A program made the position numbers and the translations under genes. 64,000 nucleotides of DNA from Pterois miles. Lineage: Eukaryota > Chordata > Actinopteri > Perciformes > Scorpaenidae. The notes under the pieces are model-generated. The model did no database searches, had not been told where the DNA came from, and saw only the letters and a program-made list of their open reading frames with translations. Numbering within the stretch: position 1 is the stretch's first letter; every line of letters starts with the position of its first letter. This document shows positions 9,841 through 21,662 of this stretch, one piece after another. The DNA lies in the NCBI GenBank assembly GCA_947000775.1, contig CAMQGK010000567.1, positions 11,817,501-11,881,500 on the forward strand, read 5' to 3'.

Positions 9841-11374
9841 TTATCGGGCTCGGTGCATGTATGCATTTGTGTGAAAGAGTAAGGGCCAAGGTCCTCTGTT
9901 GTAGGATGGCATTATGCAATGCTCCAATGCAATGCTCCAATGCCCTCGACCGTGCAAACTCGTAAACATCACAACAAATTTATTTTCCTCATCCCCCCGC
10001 AGTTTTATAAGAATGTTTTTAGGATCGTCAGAGAGCCCACCTGGAGTTTTAAGACCTCTCTGCTCGAACGATTCCTCAGTGCTCGAAGAACCTCTGCCTG
10101 GGTGACACATTCACGGCAGGTTCAATGTTAGACCACGGGAAAGTCCTCGGTTTCAATCTGCAACAGGTGTGCAACCAGGACTCTCGTCATCTGCCTCCAT
10201 CATCCCTCAGCTTCAGTTTCACAGTTTATCTTTCAGTGTAGCCAGAAAACAAGCTCTCAAGGTGATTAGCTCCGTCATTTAACATGAAGCAGATTGATGG
10301 CTATATGGTGAAATGCACCTTTCTGTTATTTTTCATCTCAGGGCCGATGAGCTTAATCCATTTTAAGCTTCTCAGTAAGAAAAAGAGTCTATGGAAGGTG
10401 AATTAGAGTGTAAAGCCGATAGTCTTTTCTCAGCATTCTCTCCAGCTGAGGGTGTGACTTACTGGATTATGGGAACAGTAGTTTCTGCTCCAACCCCCTT
10501 AAGTTCCCTGATGTGGCTTTTATATTCCTGCCTATTTTGATACAGTTTTTTTGTATCGAGAGCGCATCGACACATTCTGACTGTGAATTTCTTCATCACA
10601 AGCTATCCTGCTCCTTTGTGCTGTCAGCCCCTCACACCCCCCTCCCTCCAAAAAAAGTCCTTTATTCACAATCTTCAAAGTCATTTGTCAGGAAAAAAAA
10701 AAAAAAAATAGCAGAAGCCTGGAAATATAAAATCATGTTATGAATAGTGATGTGGCTAGGCTCCAAAATATGGGCTAAATAAGCAAATGTGATAAAATTA
10801 TCTCAGCATACATTTAGAGCTGCAGAAAAAAAAAGTATGTATAAGCAAGAGAAAAAGATATATGACAAATTTATGCTGTGGCATCAGTGCAAACCCCTGC
10901 AGTGTGAAGTGTTCCCACTCAGAAAAGCACTCATGCTACCATCATCCCTCGACTCCTATAACAGCATGCTACTTCACTTAGCAGCCTCCATTTGGGATGC
11001 AGCACAAACACTGTTTTAGCGCTTTTATCTTAATGCACTGCAACACTCTGTAGCACTAAAGGCATGATTATTGTACAGAGATAGGAGCGGCGTGCATTTA
11101 AGCAAGACGTATTTAGACAGGAACTTAGCACCAACCTAACCACTCAAGGGCAGATGGCTTTGTGATTCTCATTGCTCATTTGGTTCATTTTGTTAAATGG
11201 ACTCTTTCCATATATTTTAATATAACACTAATTCTTTGCGTCGTTATCCCAGTTTAAACCATAATGTCCTGCTGAGTGTGTTTACTGTTTTGGAGAGCAA
11301 TTTATCTGCCAGATACCAGATTGTTGTCACTTTAACCATCTGCTGGCTGGTTTGGCTGTGAAATACGCCTCAAG
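9841..11374. other. No gene; mostly unique sequence
   Basis: Holds a 14 bp tandem duplication (CAATGCTCCAATG) near 9917-9945, where several overlapping short frames arise on both strands. It also holds an A-run at about 10691-10708. The 10200-10400 part is free of recognised repeats. No protein-like frame was accepted. Confidence 0.35.
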
Positions 11375-11406
11375 AAAAAAAAAAAAAAAAAAAAAGAAGA
11401 AGAAGC
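11375..11406 (+). repeat. Poly(A) plus (GAA)n tract
   Basis: A run of about 21 A followed by GAAGAAGAAG. It could be the tail of a retroelement, but nothing recognisable lies upstream. Confidence 0.7.
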
Positions 11407-11854
11407 AGATGAAGGTTAGAGGGATCACAGTGAGGTTGGGTTGCTTATTTCCATTTTTGTGATGGGAGCTGAGCGGCATATGGCTGCTGTCGGCTTTGTG
11501 GTGAAGCCAGGTGTGGAGGTGAGCCTCAGCAAAGCCTCGCCGCCACACCCATCTGATAGCGTCTTCTCCAACACGGAGGATAAAGCGTCCGTCACCCTCG
11601 GCTCTGAGTGTGCATGCACCCAATGTGACAGCGAGGCTTGTTCTCACACTTTCAGAGACCACTGATTTAATAGAGGCACAATGTCAGCGCTGACCTCATC
11701 CACTGATGTCTTCACAGCTAATGCCTTAACATGTGACACTGACACTCAGCAAGACAAACAGTAAAGGAGGGAGATGGATTGACAGAGAGGCTCATATGTC
11801 TCTCTTTCTCTGAATGATGGACATTAGACAGGAAGATAGCGGTGTCGGGAAACA
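11407..11854. other. No accepted gene; GC-richer stretch with frames on both strands
   Basis: 11440-11665 is locally GC-rich and is open on the plus strand (74 codons) and on the minus strand (111 codons, part of it poly-Phe from the A-run). Frames open on both strands point to base composition, not to a gene. No splice sites were convincing. Confidence 0.3.
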
Positions 11855-11885
11855 ACAAAATCAAGCATGACATGCTTGATTTTGT
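11855..11885. repeat. 31 bp palindrome, 15 bp perfect arms
   Basis: ACAAAATCAAGCATG (11855-11869), one central A, then its exact reverse complement at 11871-11885. It is a near-perfect palindrome outside any recognised repeat. Confidence 0.9.
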
Positions 11886-12574
11886 CTCATATTCATGTAG
11901 TTTTACATCACATTATGTCATGTCATGTTACCATGGTGTGGGCAGGCATGTTTTGACCATATTATAGTAGAGTAACCTTGAATATCGTGCAGTAAGTATT
12001 CTGGCTATGCAGTGTAGTGATCATATTTTCTGTAGTCTGTTCATATTAGGTTATGTGTGCTTCTTATTTTAAATAAACACTGAAACTAGAACAGAAAAGT
12101 TATAGATGTATTAAAATAGAAATAAATTAAACACTTTAAAAAAAAACAGAAATTAAAATAAACTTGACATCAATTCATCCAAAACTAAATTACATCAAAA
12201 TGGTCAGAAACAACTTGAAAATTTTGATATTAACTCCTTAAACCCGACAGACCCGGTACCTGGCATTCATAGAGCAACTATATGTTGTTCAAACTATTTC
12301 TTATTTGAACAATTAAGCCAATGCAAATATAAACTTCATAATTATACGAGCACGTTGTGTTCAAAAGATCCGGGATCATTTTCTCGCCAGTCTACAATAA
12401 CATGCTTAGTATCACTGGAAAACAGAGATTTCAAGCTTTTTAAAGCACCTAAATGCACCTATTAATTTATTTGTTTGATTCCCTGATTTAAAAAACAACA
12501 TATAATGACATGGCAGGCAGCCACTGGATAGATATACCATCGGCCTCCTCTTGACCAAACTGCAGTATAATATG
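11886..12574. other. No gene recognised
   Basis: A+T-rich, with an A-run at about 12139. The 12240-12400 part may be an old dispersed repeat, but I have no second copy in the window to support that. Confidence 0.3.
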
Positions 12575-12908
12575 AGAAGAAGAAGAAGAAGAAGATCTAC
12601 CTTTATTAGTCCCACAATGGGGAAATTCAATTTACACTCTGTTAAACTCATACATGGTACATGCAGACCTGAAACACACATACATGCATTAATGGAGAGA
12701 TGTCAGAGTGAGGGGGCTGCTCCTGACAAGCGCCCCGAGCAGTTGGGGGTTTGGTGCCTTGCTCAGGGGCACCTCGGCAGTGCCCAAGAGGTAAACTGGC
12801 ACCTCTCCAGCTACCAGTTCACACTCAGTTTTTGGTCCATGTCGGGACTTGAACCGGTGACCCTCCGGTTCCCAAGCCAACTCCCTACAGACTGAGCTAC
12901 TGCCGCCC
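12575..12908 (-). mobile_element. Full-length tRNA-derived SINE (family A), copy 1
   Basis: On the minus strand it starts with the tRNA-like head GGGCGGCAGTAGCTCAGTCT, with B box GGTTCAAGTCC. A central domain follows (GGTGCCCCTGAGCAAGGCAC and onward). It ends in CCCCATTGTGGGACTAATAA, AAGGTAGATC and a (CTT)n tail. The copy at 20706 is nearly identical, which shows recent spread. The open frames across it on both strands are by-products of the SINE and not genes. Confidence 0.88.
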
Positions 12909-13297
12909 TGTAACAGTGTACAAGAGCTGATGTCAACTTTGAACATGTAGCATTGACTTAGATAGGTGATGATAGCTGGATCAATTCCAAAGGAACTGTG
13001 TTACCTATGTTACCGATTTAGCAGGTAAGCATTAATAACAACCCACAAAATCAGTTTTTATAAATTTCCGTGCAAGTATTTTGCTTGGTGTGAAACAGCT
13101 TTTCATCAAGAAAGAAGCATACAGTTGTGCAACCAAAGAGAAAAGGCGAGAGACAGATGAGACACATTTTGATACTGACGGATGCTGTTTAGAAAGGCAG
13201 ATAGATTTCAGACATGCTGCGTGCAGAGTGAAGAACGATCAGAATCGCCTATCAGATACTGTTGTGACAGGCCGTGCCTCTGCTGATTACTAATTAC
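12909..13297. other. No gene or repeat recognised
   Basis: Unremarkable A+T-rich sequence with short non-protein-like frames. Confidence 0.35.
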
Positions 13298-13936
13298 TAA
13301 TTAATCAAATGAAATTGTTAATTGTGATTATCGCAAATTCATTGCACATGTTTTATATGTTCAAAATGTACCTTAAAGGGAGATTTGTCAAGAATCATCA
13401 ACATGGGAGTGGGCAAATTTGATTTCTTATGCAAATACATGTATATATTTATTATTGGAAATTAATCAATGTCACAAAACAGTGACAAATATTGTCCAGA
13501 AACCCTCACAGGTACTGCATTTTACATACAATTATGCTCAAATCATAACATGGCAAACTGCAGGCAACAAGCAACACCAGCTGTCAGTGTGTCAGTGTGC
13601 TGACTTGACTATAACTTGCCCCAAACTGCATGTGATTATCATAAAGTGAGCATGTCTGTAAAGGGGAGATTCGTGGGTACCCATAGAACCCATTTACATT
13701 CACATATCTTGAGGTCAGAGGTCAAGGGACCCTTTTAAAAATGTCCATTCCAGTTTTTCCTTGCCAAAATTTAACACAAGTTTGGAGCATTATTTAACTT
13801 TGTTTTGGATTCTTTGGGTTTTCTAGTTTCATATGATACCAGTATTTAAAAATGAGCCCGCCACAACCTAAAAGCGCAAGTTGTGTTAATGCGTTAAAGA
13901 AATTAGTGGTGTTAAAACGAATCTGTGACAGCTCTA
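13298..13936 (+). mobile_element. Inverted-repeat DNA element family 3 (copy 2)
   Basis: It matches the copy at 3861-4600 block by block and in the same order, and ends in TGACAGCTCTA. It begins with AATTGTGATTATCGCAAATT-type sequence; the extreme 5' terminus is degraded or missing. No transposase is encoded. Confidence 0.62.
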
Positions 13937-14750
13937 ATCATTATTGTAAAAAGCAGCCTGCATGTCAACTTACCTTTGAATTTTACTCCTATTCTATGTG
14001 TATTAAATTAAATCAAAGTTGAATAAATAGTTTTACAGGCAAAAGCCTTAACTGGTAATACTATTTCATCTATCTGTATGAGAGAGCAGTATAACGGATC
14101 ATACTTACAAAAGTAAGGTTTATTTGTGTTTGGTGACGTCCATGTTATGGAACCAGAGATCTGTTTAAAGTGAGAGAAACCCAAAACGTAGTCAGCAATA
14201 CCAGAGGTAGCGGAAAGCAGTTAGCCAACAGACTGTAACACCATGCTTCAGTAAAGCTGCTGTGGTCAGAGCAGTCCGCAGAATACAAGAGAGAAGCAGC
14301 TTGTTTAATCAGGGATGTTTACCAGATTATGTGAAATAATCGGCCTTCAAAAGGTGCTCGGACATGCTGGACCCAGATTCCCAGTGGAGTCTCTTGTTGC
14401 TATTTTCCTCCAGACTGAACTAAAACTGAAATAGTTTTTAAAAAGTCATTGAAATAACTGAAACTAAAATCAAATCGTGAAGGAAAGTAGAACTGATTTG
14501 AAAATGTGGAACTAAAGTAACCTTGATGTGATCCTTCTCCTTGCTACGCTAGCGGTGTGTTTTATTATGTTTGTGTTGTATTATATTCTCTGTTCATACA
14601 TAGCCGAACTCTGCTTAATGGACTAACCTGCCAAACTCACAGCAGCACAAACACAAAGAACCTGCTGTTTTTAAAATGATTGAGCCATGACTTGTCAGCG
14701 AGAATCTACTTTCGCCCTTGAATGCTAATTAAGTGATGTTTATGCAAAGT
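13937..14750. other. No gene or repeat recognised
   Basis: A+T-rich unique sequence. No protein-like frame. Confidence 0.35.
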
Positions 14751-14789
14751 CACGTACACACTCCCAGAGGATCTGGGAGTGTGTACGTG
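14751..14789. repeat. Perfect 17 bp hairpin with 5 nt loop
   Basis: CACGTACACACTCCCAG (14751-14767), loop AGGAT, then the exact reverse complement at 14773-14789. The stem is too short for a typical microRNA precursor and lies in no recognised repeat. Confidence 0.92.
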
Positions 14790-15459
14790 GAGGCTGGGTT
14801 TTCCAAACTCTTAAAACAAATCTTAACATGTTGTCAGCATAACAATGTCAATAAAATGACACTTCACTTTCTGTGTCAGCGAGGTATATTTTATTCCCCC
14901 AACAGGAAAAGCTTCAATAAGATCCCCCCCAGCGTTCCACATTATCTAAATCTGTGACATAGTTTCTGCAATCTGCCTGACAGCTGCCCTAAAACAAATT
15001 AAAATGTATGAACTGAAAATGCAAATGAAATCCAATTCATTTCAGATAGTTTTCTGTTGTTTAAATGTTTGCTGTAATCATTGTTCACACTGTGTGGGGC
15101 AAACCCAGAGGCATATTTTATTAATATTTAAAGCTATTTTTGTAGGCGAGTTTCTGGCAGAAAAGTTGCATAAAAAGTTTGAAGGATGGTCTTTATAGAG
15201 TTGAGTGTCTTACTTTTGTTTTAGTTGGTGATTGCTTGAGACTGGGGTTTGTAACTTACGTGATTAAATGAAATAAGGTTAGATTCTTTAGCTCTGTATG
15301 ACCTCTGATTGGTACATTTAATGTGCAAATACCTGATAATTATTTAATTATCATGTACATATTTTTGACTTTTACATTGACATGTTAGATAAGGTTATAT
15401 TGGCAATGTTGTTGTGGGCCAATCAATGATGGGACTGTTACATGGTAAATGTTTTTGAA
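14790..15459. other. No gene or repeat recognised
   Basis: A+T-rich unique sequence with short frames only. Confidence 0.35.
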
Positions 15460-16070
15460 CTACAGAGAAGCGGGGCCAATTCACAAGCCATGTCACCATT
15501 TTTATAGGCCAACCAGGAAGTTAGCATCGCCCAAAAATACAATCGGGCAAAGTAAAAAGCTAACGTCAGGCTATAAACAAACACCATGTTCACATGACTT
15601 CACGTTTCCACCACCATGGCGTGATGACGTGTAGTCTCATTTAGCCACTTGTTAGCAACTGCCTTTTTGAAGACATGTAAAAACTTCAAAATTCACAAGT
15701 GCGATATTAAGTCATATTTCATGTCGTAGAGCAAAATGTTAAAACCACAGACCTTATTTCAGGCATCCAACTAAAAAATCTTTTTTAAAAAAGTCATTGA
15801 CTTTGAGACGAGGGAACCGCATGTGCAATAATGCTAACTCATTTCTGGGTTTCAGGGCTCATTCCCGCAGCTCTCTACTGTTTTTTTCTTTAGCTAAAAT
15901 TGTACAACAATCCATATGTGTCGTACCTTTTTTAGTTCCAAAAACGCTGGATCCTACACTTCCTGTAATGCATTTTAATAGCATCTCTTCGTTAGACCGT
16001 TCCTACCTGGTAAAGTCAAACTCCATGCCTCCATTTCATCGCACCCTGGCTATGGGTTTGTATTGACGGT
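15460..16070. repeat. Probable dispersed repeat
   Basis: The texture (GTAAAAAGCTAACGTCAGGC, GTTAGCAACTGCCTTTTTGA, CATTTTAATAGCATCTCTTC) matches my memory of a common percomorph repeat. No second copy lies in this window, so support is weak. The 89-codon frame at 15797-16066 would then be repeat-derived. Confidence 0.3.
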
Positions 16071-16439
16071 AAGCTGGCTGACGTATTGTTTTGATCGATT
16101 CCAGTAACCTTGAGGCTTTTCCCCTCGAATCTGGGATTAAAGTCAGGTGTTCACATTTGAACCATTTGCAGCCCAAAACTAAAACGTGAAATTGTAACTG
16201 TCCCTTAAAATCAAAAGGTTATTTGTCCAGATGTTCAAAGCTTTTCACACTGCCCTGTGCAAATCAGAAATCTTGAGTAAATCCACTTGATGTGTCAACA
16301 TCTAATCAGCCCAATTTGGAAATGAAATGAGAAGAAGAGAAGGAGAAAAAAAGACAGCCAAAGAAAAATGAAGCGGGGGGAGGGAGCGGGGGGGAGTCAC
16401 TGCCGCCCACCACTGCCTGGCCCTGACACCTTGTGAAGA
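16071..16439. other. No gene; purine-rich patch
   Basis: A purine-rich, G-run-containing patch at 16325-16395 in otherwise unique sequence. Confidence 0.35.
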
Positions 16440-16870
16440 GTGCTCATTCATCACGCGGCGCAGGGCTTGAGCCTCCGTAAATCACTGTGGATAAAGGACG
16501 CGCCATAAAGAATGGAATTGTGAAGGTAAGGGTTTTAAATCCCCCTAGATGATCCGAGATAAACACGGAGAGACTTTTGACAGTCCCTCGTTACCGCCAC
16601 GAGCGAGAGGAGCTGTCACCGCTCCCTCCTTGCCTTTCATCTCTTGGTAACAGTCTGGCTGCTAATATCCTCAATTATCTCTGCAATATGTTGCTGGGAA
16701 AAAGGGAAAGTTCCGAGGAGGCATTCACACAATTTAAAAGTTTTAATTTGACAGCTTGTGGTGTAATGATGACTTGTGATGAGGGTAGAGGGGGCATGCA
16801 GCCCACACGCAGCGTGTGACAAGTGATTGGACCGGACTGAGAATGGTTTGTGCATGTCAAGACTTTCTGG
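16440..16870. promoter_or_regulatory. Candidate conserved non-coding stretch
   Basis: Repeat-free, compositionally mixed sequence with short frames open on both strands and no codon-like bias. The texture resembles deeply conserved non-coding DNA near developmental genes. Inference only. Confidence 0.22.
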
Positions 16871-19411
16871 ATCAGATGTCAGGAAGCCAAATAGATGTTT
16901 CGCAGGTTGATGCGGGGAAAAATCTCCAAGCTCCTAATTGTAAATGGCAGTGGCATTTCATCTTGTGGCTGTTTTTGGTATGAAGGTTCATTTCCTTCAC
17001 CTAAAATCTTTTTTTACAAGAAAATTAAATTCTTCCCTCTCCAGACGATTCCTGTAACGGTGTCTCGTGTTAATGTCTGCACACCTCCATGACATTTTAC
17101 CTGTCTTGTATCAAAGAGGAAAATGTAATAAAGCAGCTGCTCAGTTCTTGGCTCTTTTTTCCGAACCCACTACTGTTCCTAAATCCATCCGAATGTGTGG
17201 GGGAAGGAATAGACTGTATTTGCATCGACGGAGCAGCCGTCCGTCTGATAATGACGGCTAAGTCACAGTGCATGATGGAGACACAAAGGGCACGAGACTG
17301 TCGCATGAAGGTTGACTCTCAGGAAATATCCTCCCACCTGGGCACCTAGGCAGGTAATTGTCTTTTTCCCTCCCTTTTTCCTATCTGATATATATACATA
17401 GCTTCAACTTGGAGGATAAACCAATCGATCATTCCAAGTGTCTCAAGTAATAAGTGAAAGTGATAAATCACGGCTTTGCACTCAGGTTTATGAAATATCG
17501 TCCGTCCTGCAGGTGCGGATGCATTATCTCGCACTCTGTGTTCCTGGGCATGGGTGCTGGTGTCAGAGCACGTAGGCAGCACTGTGCTGCGACTAATAGG
17601 AGGATCCGCCTACGGTGGAAGTGCCTACTCCATCAAGGGCTTTGTGCTGCAGTGCAATTAGTACACAAAATATTAACATAAGGATCAGACGTGGCGTTTC
17701 CACCGGGGCGCAACTTAAAAGTTCAAGGTAGTTCACATCGGCATAGTTGTGATCTTCTTTCACCGAGTAATTGCCTCAGGTTCATTCAGCTTGAGTCAGT
17801 ATAAGGTGAATTCAGTAGCCTCAGTGGCATAATGACAGAGTACACACTTTCTTGCTCACATTAACAGCTTTTTTCTTGATAGATAAAAGTCCCAAATAAT
17901 GGCTTCTGTGATGGAGTGAAACCAGGATAACAAATTGGCCCTTTGTGATAACAACCCCCCTGTGAGCTTCCCGGCCGTGAGAGATAGACAGACAGCTTTG
18001 AGGGGAGGCAGGTCTGCAGCAGCTTTGCGCCGGGGGAAAAGCTCCATGCCCTGCAGAAGGATGGATAGTGTAGGTTTGTAATGGTTCTTCTGCTTTTGAC
18101 AAAGTAACCTAACCTGCAACTTTCATCCTCATTGGCTGAGTGAAAGGGCATTGGCAGAGGAGCTGGCCGGAGATAAGTGAGGTCTGTCGCTCCGGCTGGT
18201 ACGTTATAAATTGCAGCTACCTCAATCATGTGCATGAGACAAGCGAGCTGTCTCCTGTGACAACCTCCTTTTGACTTGACATGCAAAATAACAAAAAACA
18301 AATTGATACAAGGCGGAGAGGGAGGGACTGAAAAGAATGAGGGCTGAGCAGATGTGGGAGGGGATGTCTTCCTCCACAACTTTTATTTAACGTTGCATAA
18401 TGCAATATCAAATTAAAATGCTGCTCACGCTTCATCTAGAAAAAAAACAAAAAACAAAAAGGGGTGCTGCAGGACAGTCCAATGCTTATTAATTAAAACC
18501 CCTTGGATTCTCCTCATTTGTCCAAATTTAGAACAAATGGTATTAGTGCTCAGTGTGCAGGACATGTATCATCATTTTATCATCTTTCCTTGAGAGCAAA
18601 CGCTTAAAGCCGAGGTTAAATTCAGGTTTTATTCAGGTTTAACCCTCTCCACCACCCCCTGAGGCTAAAATTTAGTATGCAGTTAACTGACCAAGGTAAT
18701 GAAATCATCTTATGTAAAGTTATATCTGTACATCACATGTAGCCACCAAAGGGTCAGTTCACCCTAAAAATACATTTAATTTATCTCCAATGATCCCCAG
18801 CTGGGATAGATTTGATTTTACCTGTCAAGGTTTTGAGATATGTGCCTTGAAAACGTGTGCTGCCAACCCGCAAAAAAAAATGAAGGTAAATGAAATTTCA
18901 TTTCTGCCATTTAAAAGTAAAACTGACATTTAGAAAACTCAACAGCACTATGTTTCCCAGACACAGTGTCCTGGTTATTTTGAATAATATCAGACCTTTC
19001 ATGAACAGTTAAGCAGTTTTTACAGTTTTGATAGAGACTATTTATTCTATAAGAAAATTCACTTCCAACAAACCTGCTTTTGAAATGTGTTGAGGACCAC
19101 AAACTAAATGCCATCATCTCCGTCGTAGCAGAATTCTCCGCAGTAGATGCAGTATCTCAAAGCCTCGGAAAATAAAACAGAAACACTGTGCATGACTGGA
19201 TACTAGTGCTTTTGGTGAACGAACCCTTGCATGCTCTTACACAGCCATACTCAGGCCACTGGCTTATTAGAGTTTTTCCTTTGACTGTGTGGCCGTGTAC
19301 AGACTGCAATCAGTTGACATCTCTTGACACCTTTTGTTTGTTTTTAGCACCTGTTTCACTATATTGAGTTGTCTTTTATAACCCAAATCATACACTGAGT
19401 AATAGCGGTGG
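16871..19411. other. No gene; mostly unique sequence
   Basis: Several 60-170 codon frames occur (the longest at 17861-18379, minus), but overlapping frames are open on both strands, none carries a recognisable motif, and no good splice sites frame them. No repeat was recognised. Confidence 0.35.
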
Positions 19412-19985
19412 ACTGCATCGCATCTTCTCAATGTTAAGGGCACCCTAGAGGGCACTTCATTATGTTATCTCCTTTTTAGGGGCACCCTTGAAGGAAATTC
19501 ATCCTGTTCTCTTTTTTCCATTTATTGACACCCTAGAGGTTACTGCATCATGTTTTCTCCATTTAAGGGCACCCTAGATGGCACTTCTTCACATTTTCTC
19601 TACTGGAAAGGCACACCAAAGGGCAGTTTATCATGTCCTCTCCATTTATTGATATCCCAGAGGGCACTGAGTAATTTTTTCTTTTGATTTAAGGGCACCG
19701 TAGAGCACTTGATCATGTTATCACCATTTAATTGCACCCGAGAGGGCACTTGGTCATGTTTTCTCTCACTTTAAGGGCACCCTAGAGGGCACCTTATCAC
19801 ATTCTCTCCATTTAAAGGCACCCTAGAAGGCACTGCATCATGTTTTCACCATTTAAGGGTGAACTAGAGGACTCTGCATCATGTTTTCTCTACTGAACGG
19901 CCACCCCAGAGAGGCAATCTATCACATTTTATAACATTTAAGGGCACCCTAGAGTGCACTACATCACATTTTCTCTTTTAGCAGG
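19412..19985. repeat. Minisatellite, unit about 41 bp, left block
   Basis: About 13 imperfect units of the form AAGGGCACCCTAGAGGGCAC followed by TGCATCATGTTTTCTCCATTT. Units diverge by substitutions and small gaps, so the array is old. It is cut by a LINE insertion at about 19986 and resumes at about 21663. Confidence 0.85.
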
Positions 19986-20271
19986 GCATAAGATAAGATA
20001 AGAAAAGGAAAGATCAATGTTTATTAATCCCTGGAGGGAATTTGGGTGTCAAAACAGCACAACAGCAAACAGAATGAAACACAGGAGAGGTACAGGTTCA
20101 ATAAATAGAGGTATGAAAGATACAGTGAATGGTGAACAAAGTGAATAGGTGAACATAGTATGCACAGTCCATAAATAAATAATGTAATATATACATATGT
20201 GCAGACTATATAGTGGACTGGAGGATGGATGAGAGTGGATGAATATCCATGTTAAACTTTGCCGATGAAGG

Positions 20272-20311
20272 TTAAGATAAGATATTCCTTTATTAGTCCC
20301 ACAGTGGAGAA
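20272..20311 (-). mobile_element. SINE-tail fragment inside the LINE 3' UTR
   Basis: AAGATATTCCTTTATTAGTC with CCACAGTGGAGAAA matches the 3' tails of the SINEs at 23065 and 47196. Only the tail is present. It may be a minimal insertion or a template switch. Confidence 0.55.
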
Positions 20312-20705
20312 AACTCTAAAAGTCCTCATAGTTTTCATATGGGGGTCAGACCTTGGTTGTGGAGCCTGATGGCTACCAACATGAAGGACTGACCCAGGTA
20401 CTTCACATTGCTCCGAGGAGGGATGAGTCTGTGGCTGAACGTGGCCCTCATCTTAGCTAGGTCATCATAGAGGAGGTGGGAGGGGTTCTCCAGGATCGCG
20501 TCCAGCTTCCTCCCCCACCTCCAAATTGTTGAGTTGATGTTACATGCCATGGGAAAGAAGAGGACACTGGCTACTACAGAGTGTAAAACTTCTGCATCAA
20601 ACATTAAAGGACCTAGCCTCCTCAGGTAGAAAAGTTTGCTCTGACTCTTCCTGTAGAGGGCCTCGTGTTGCCAGTCCAGTCCAGTTTATCGTTCATGTGT
20701 ACTGG

Positions 20706-21040
20706 GGGCGGCAGTAGCTCAGTCTGTAGGGAGTTGGCTTGGGAACCGGAGGGTCACCGGTTCAAGTCCCGACATGGACCAAAAACTGAGTGTGAACTGG
20801 TAGCTGGAGAGGTGCCAGTTTACCTCTTGGGCACTGCCGAGGTGCCCCTTAGCAAGGCACCAAACCCCCAACTGCTCGGGGCGCTTGTCAGGAGCAGCCC
20901 CCTCACTCTGACATCTCTCCATTAATGCATGTGTGTGTGTTTCAGGTCTGCATGTACCATGTACGAGTTTAACAGAGTGTAAATTGAAGTTCCCCATTGT
21001 GGGACTAATAAAGGTAGATCTTCTTCTTCTTCTTCTTCTT
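20706..21040 (+). mobile_element. Full-length tRNA-derived SINE (family A), copy 2, inside the LINE
   Basis: Head GGGCGGCAGTAGCTCAGTCT, B box GGTTCAAGTCC, central domain, and tail GGGACTAATAAAGGTAGATC plus (TTC)n ending at 21040. It is nearly identical to copy 1 (12575-12908) and interrupts the LINE coding relic between 21041 and 20705, so it inserted after the LINE. Confidence 0.9.
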
Positions 21041-21176
21041 ACTCCCGGGAACGTGCAGGTGTCCACCACCTCTACCTTCTCCCCTCTAATGGTGATGGGA
21101 GGTGGGGGCTCCAAAGGAAGTCCAGCACAAGCTCCTTGGTCTTTCCGATGTGGAGCTGGAGGCGATTGTTGTCACA

Positions 21177-21662
21177 TCACCTTACAAAGTTCTGCACTAG
21201 GGCTCTGTACTCCTCTTCATTGTCATCCGTGATGCAGCTGACGATGGAGGAGTCATCGGAGAACTTCTGTAGGTGGCATGTACCCGGGTTGAAGCGGAGG
21301 TTGGAGGTGTAAAGAGGTGATAAACAGGAAAAGTGACAGCACAGGTATGCAAACTGCAGGGAGTCCAGGGAGTCGCTCACAAGGGGCTTGAGGTGCTGCA
21401 AAACCAGTCGCTCAGAGGTCCTCATGATGTGTGACATCAGAGCAGCTGGCCTGTAGTCCTGGGGGTGCTGGGGCGTCCCCGTCTTAGGTACCAGGGCGGT
21501 GCAGGAGGTCTCCCAGAGCTGGGCACCTTCTTCAGGCTCAGGGAGAGGTAGAAGAGGTGCTGGAAAGAGGTGCTCTGGTTGAACTGACCCCCTGGCCTTG
21601 TTCAGGCTGATCTTGGAGAGCTGCTTCTTCACCTGGCTGGTTGTGATGATCAGGGTGTTCAT
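21177..21662 (-). pseudogene. LINE reverse transcriptase fragment, internally deleted
   Basis: The minus frame (open to 21692, its first residues coming from minisatellite) encodes part of a non-LTR reverse transcriptase. A VKKQLSKISLNKARG segment leads to the fingers, then LVPKTGTPQHPQDYRPAALM, a RLVLQHLKPLVSDSLDSLQF segment, and the catalytic FSDD box. Directly after LQFAY the frame jumps to LYTSNLRFNPGTCHLQKFSD. In related LINEs about 100 residues with the first catalytic Asp and the PQG motif lie between these two points, so this copy has lost them. It cannot encode an active enzyme. Confidence 0.78.

Larger units (their letters stand above)
19986..21662 (-). mobile_element. Truncated Rex1/CR1-like LINE carrying a SINE
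   Basis: Read on the minus strand, the element starts inside the reverse-transcriptase region at about 21662. It keeps RT motifs (residues about 79-87 DYRPAALMS; FSDD at 21252-21263), continues through the C-terminal segment (20335-20604: LHSVVASVLFFPMAC, ILENPSHLLYDDLAK), and ends in a 3' UTR with CCAGGGATTAATAAACATTG and a (TTATC)n-like tail. It is 5'-truncated, lacks the middle of the RT, has frameshifts, and is interrupted by a SINE at 20706-21040 and a short SINE-tail piece at 20272-20311. Both sides of the LINE are the same minisatellite. The Rex1/CR1-like assignment comes from protein texture and is not phylogenetic. Confidence 0.8.

Noticed and set aside
9841..10131. Cluster of three overlapping frames
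   Set aside because: Caused by a short tandem duplication and local composition; no frame shows protein-like conservation signals.
11327..11665. Gene in the GC-richer stretch
   Set aside because: Frames are open on both strands over the same bases, and the minus frame includes a poly-Phe run from the A-tract.
12551..12946. Open frames of 114 and 85 codons on opposite strands
   Set aside because: Both are readings of the SINE at 12575-12908; the same translations recur at the SINE at 20706-21040.
14751..14789. microRNA precursor
   Set aside because: A 17 bp stem with a 5 nt loop is shorter than a usual precursor, and the flanks do not extend the pairing.
17861..18379. 172-codon minus-strand frame
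   Set aside because: No recognisable motif, overlapped by other open frames on the same strand, and no convincing splice sites.
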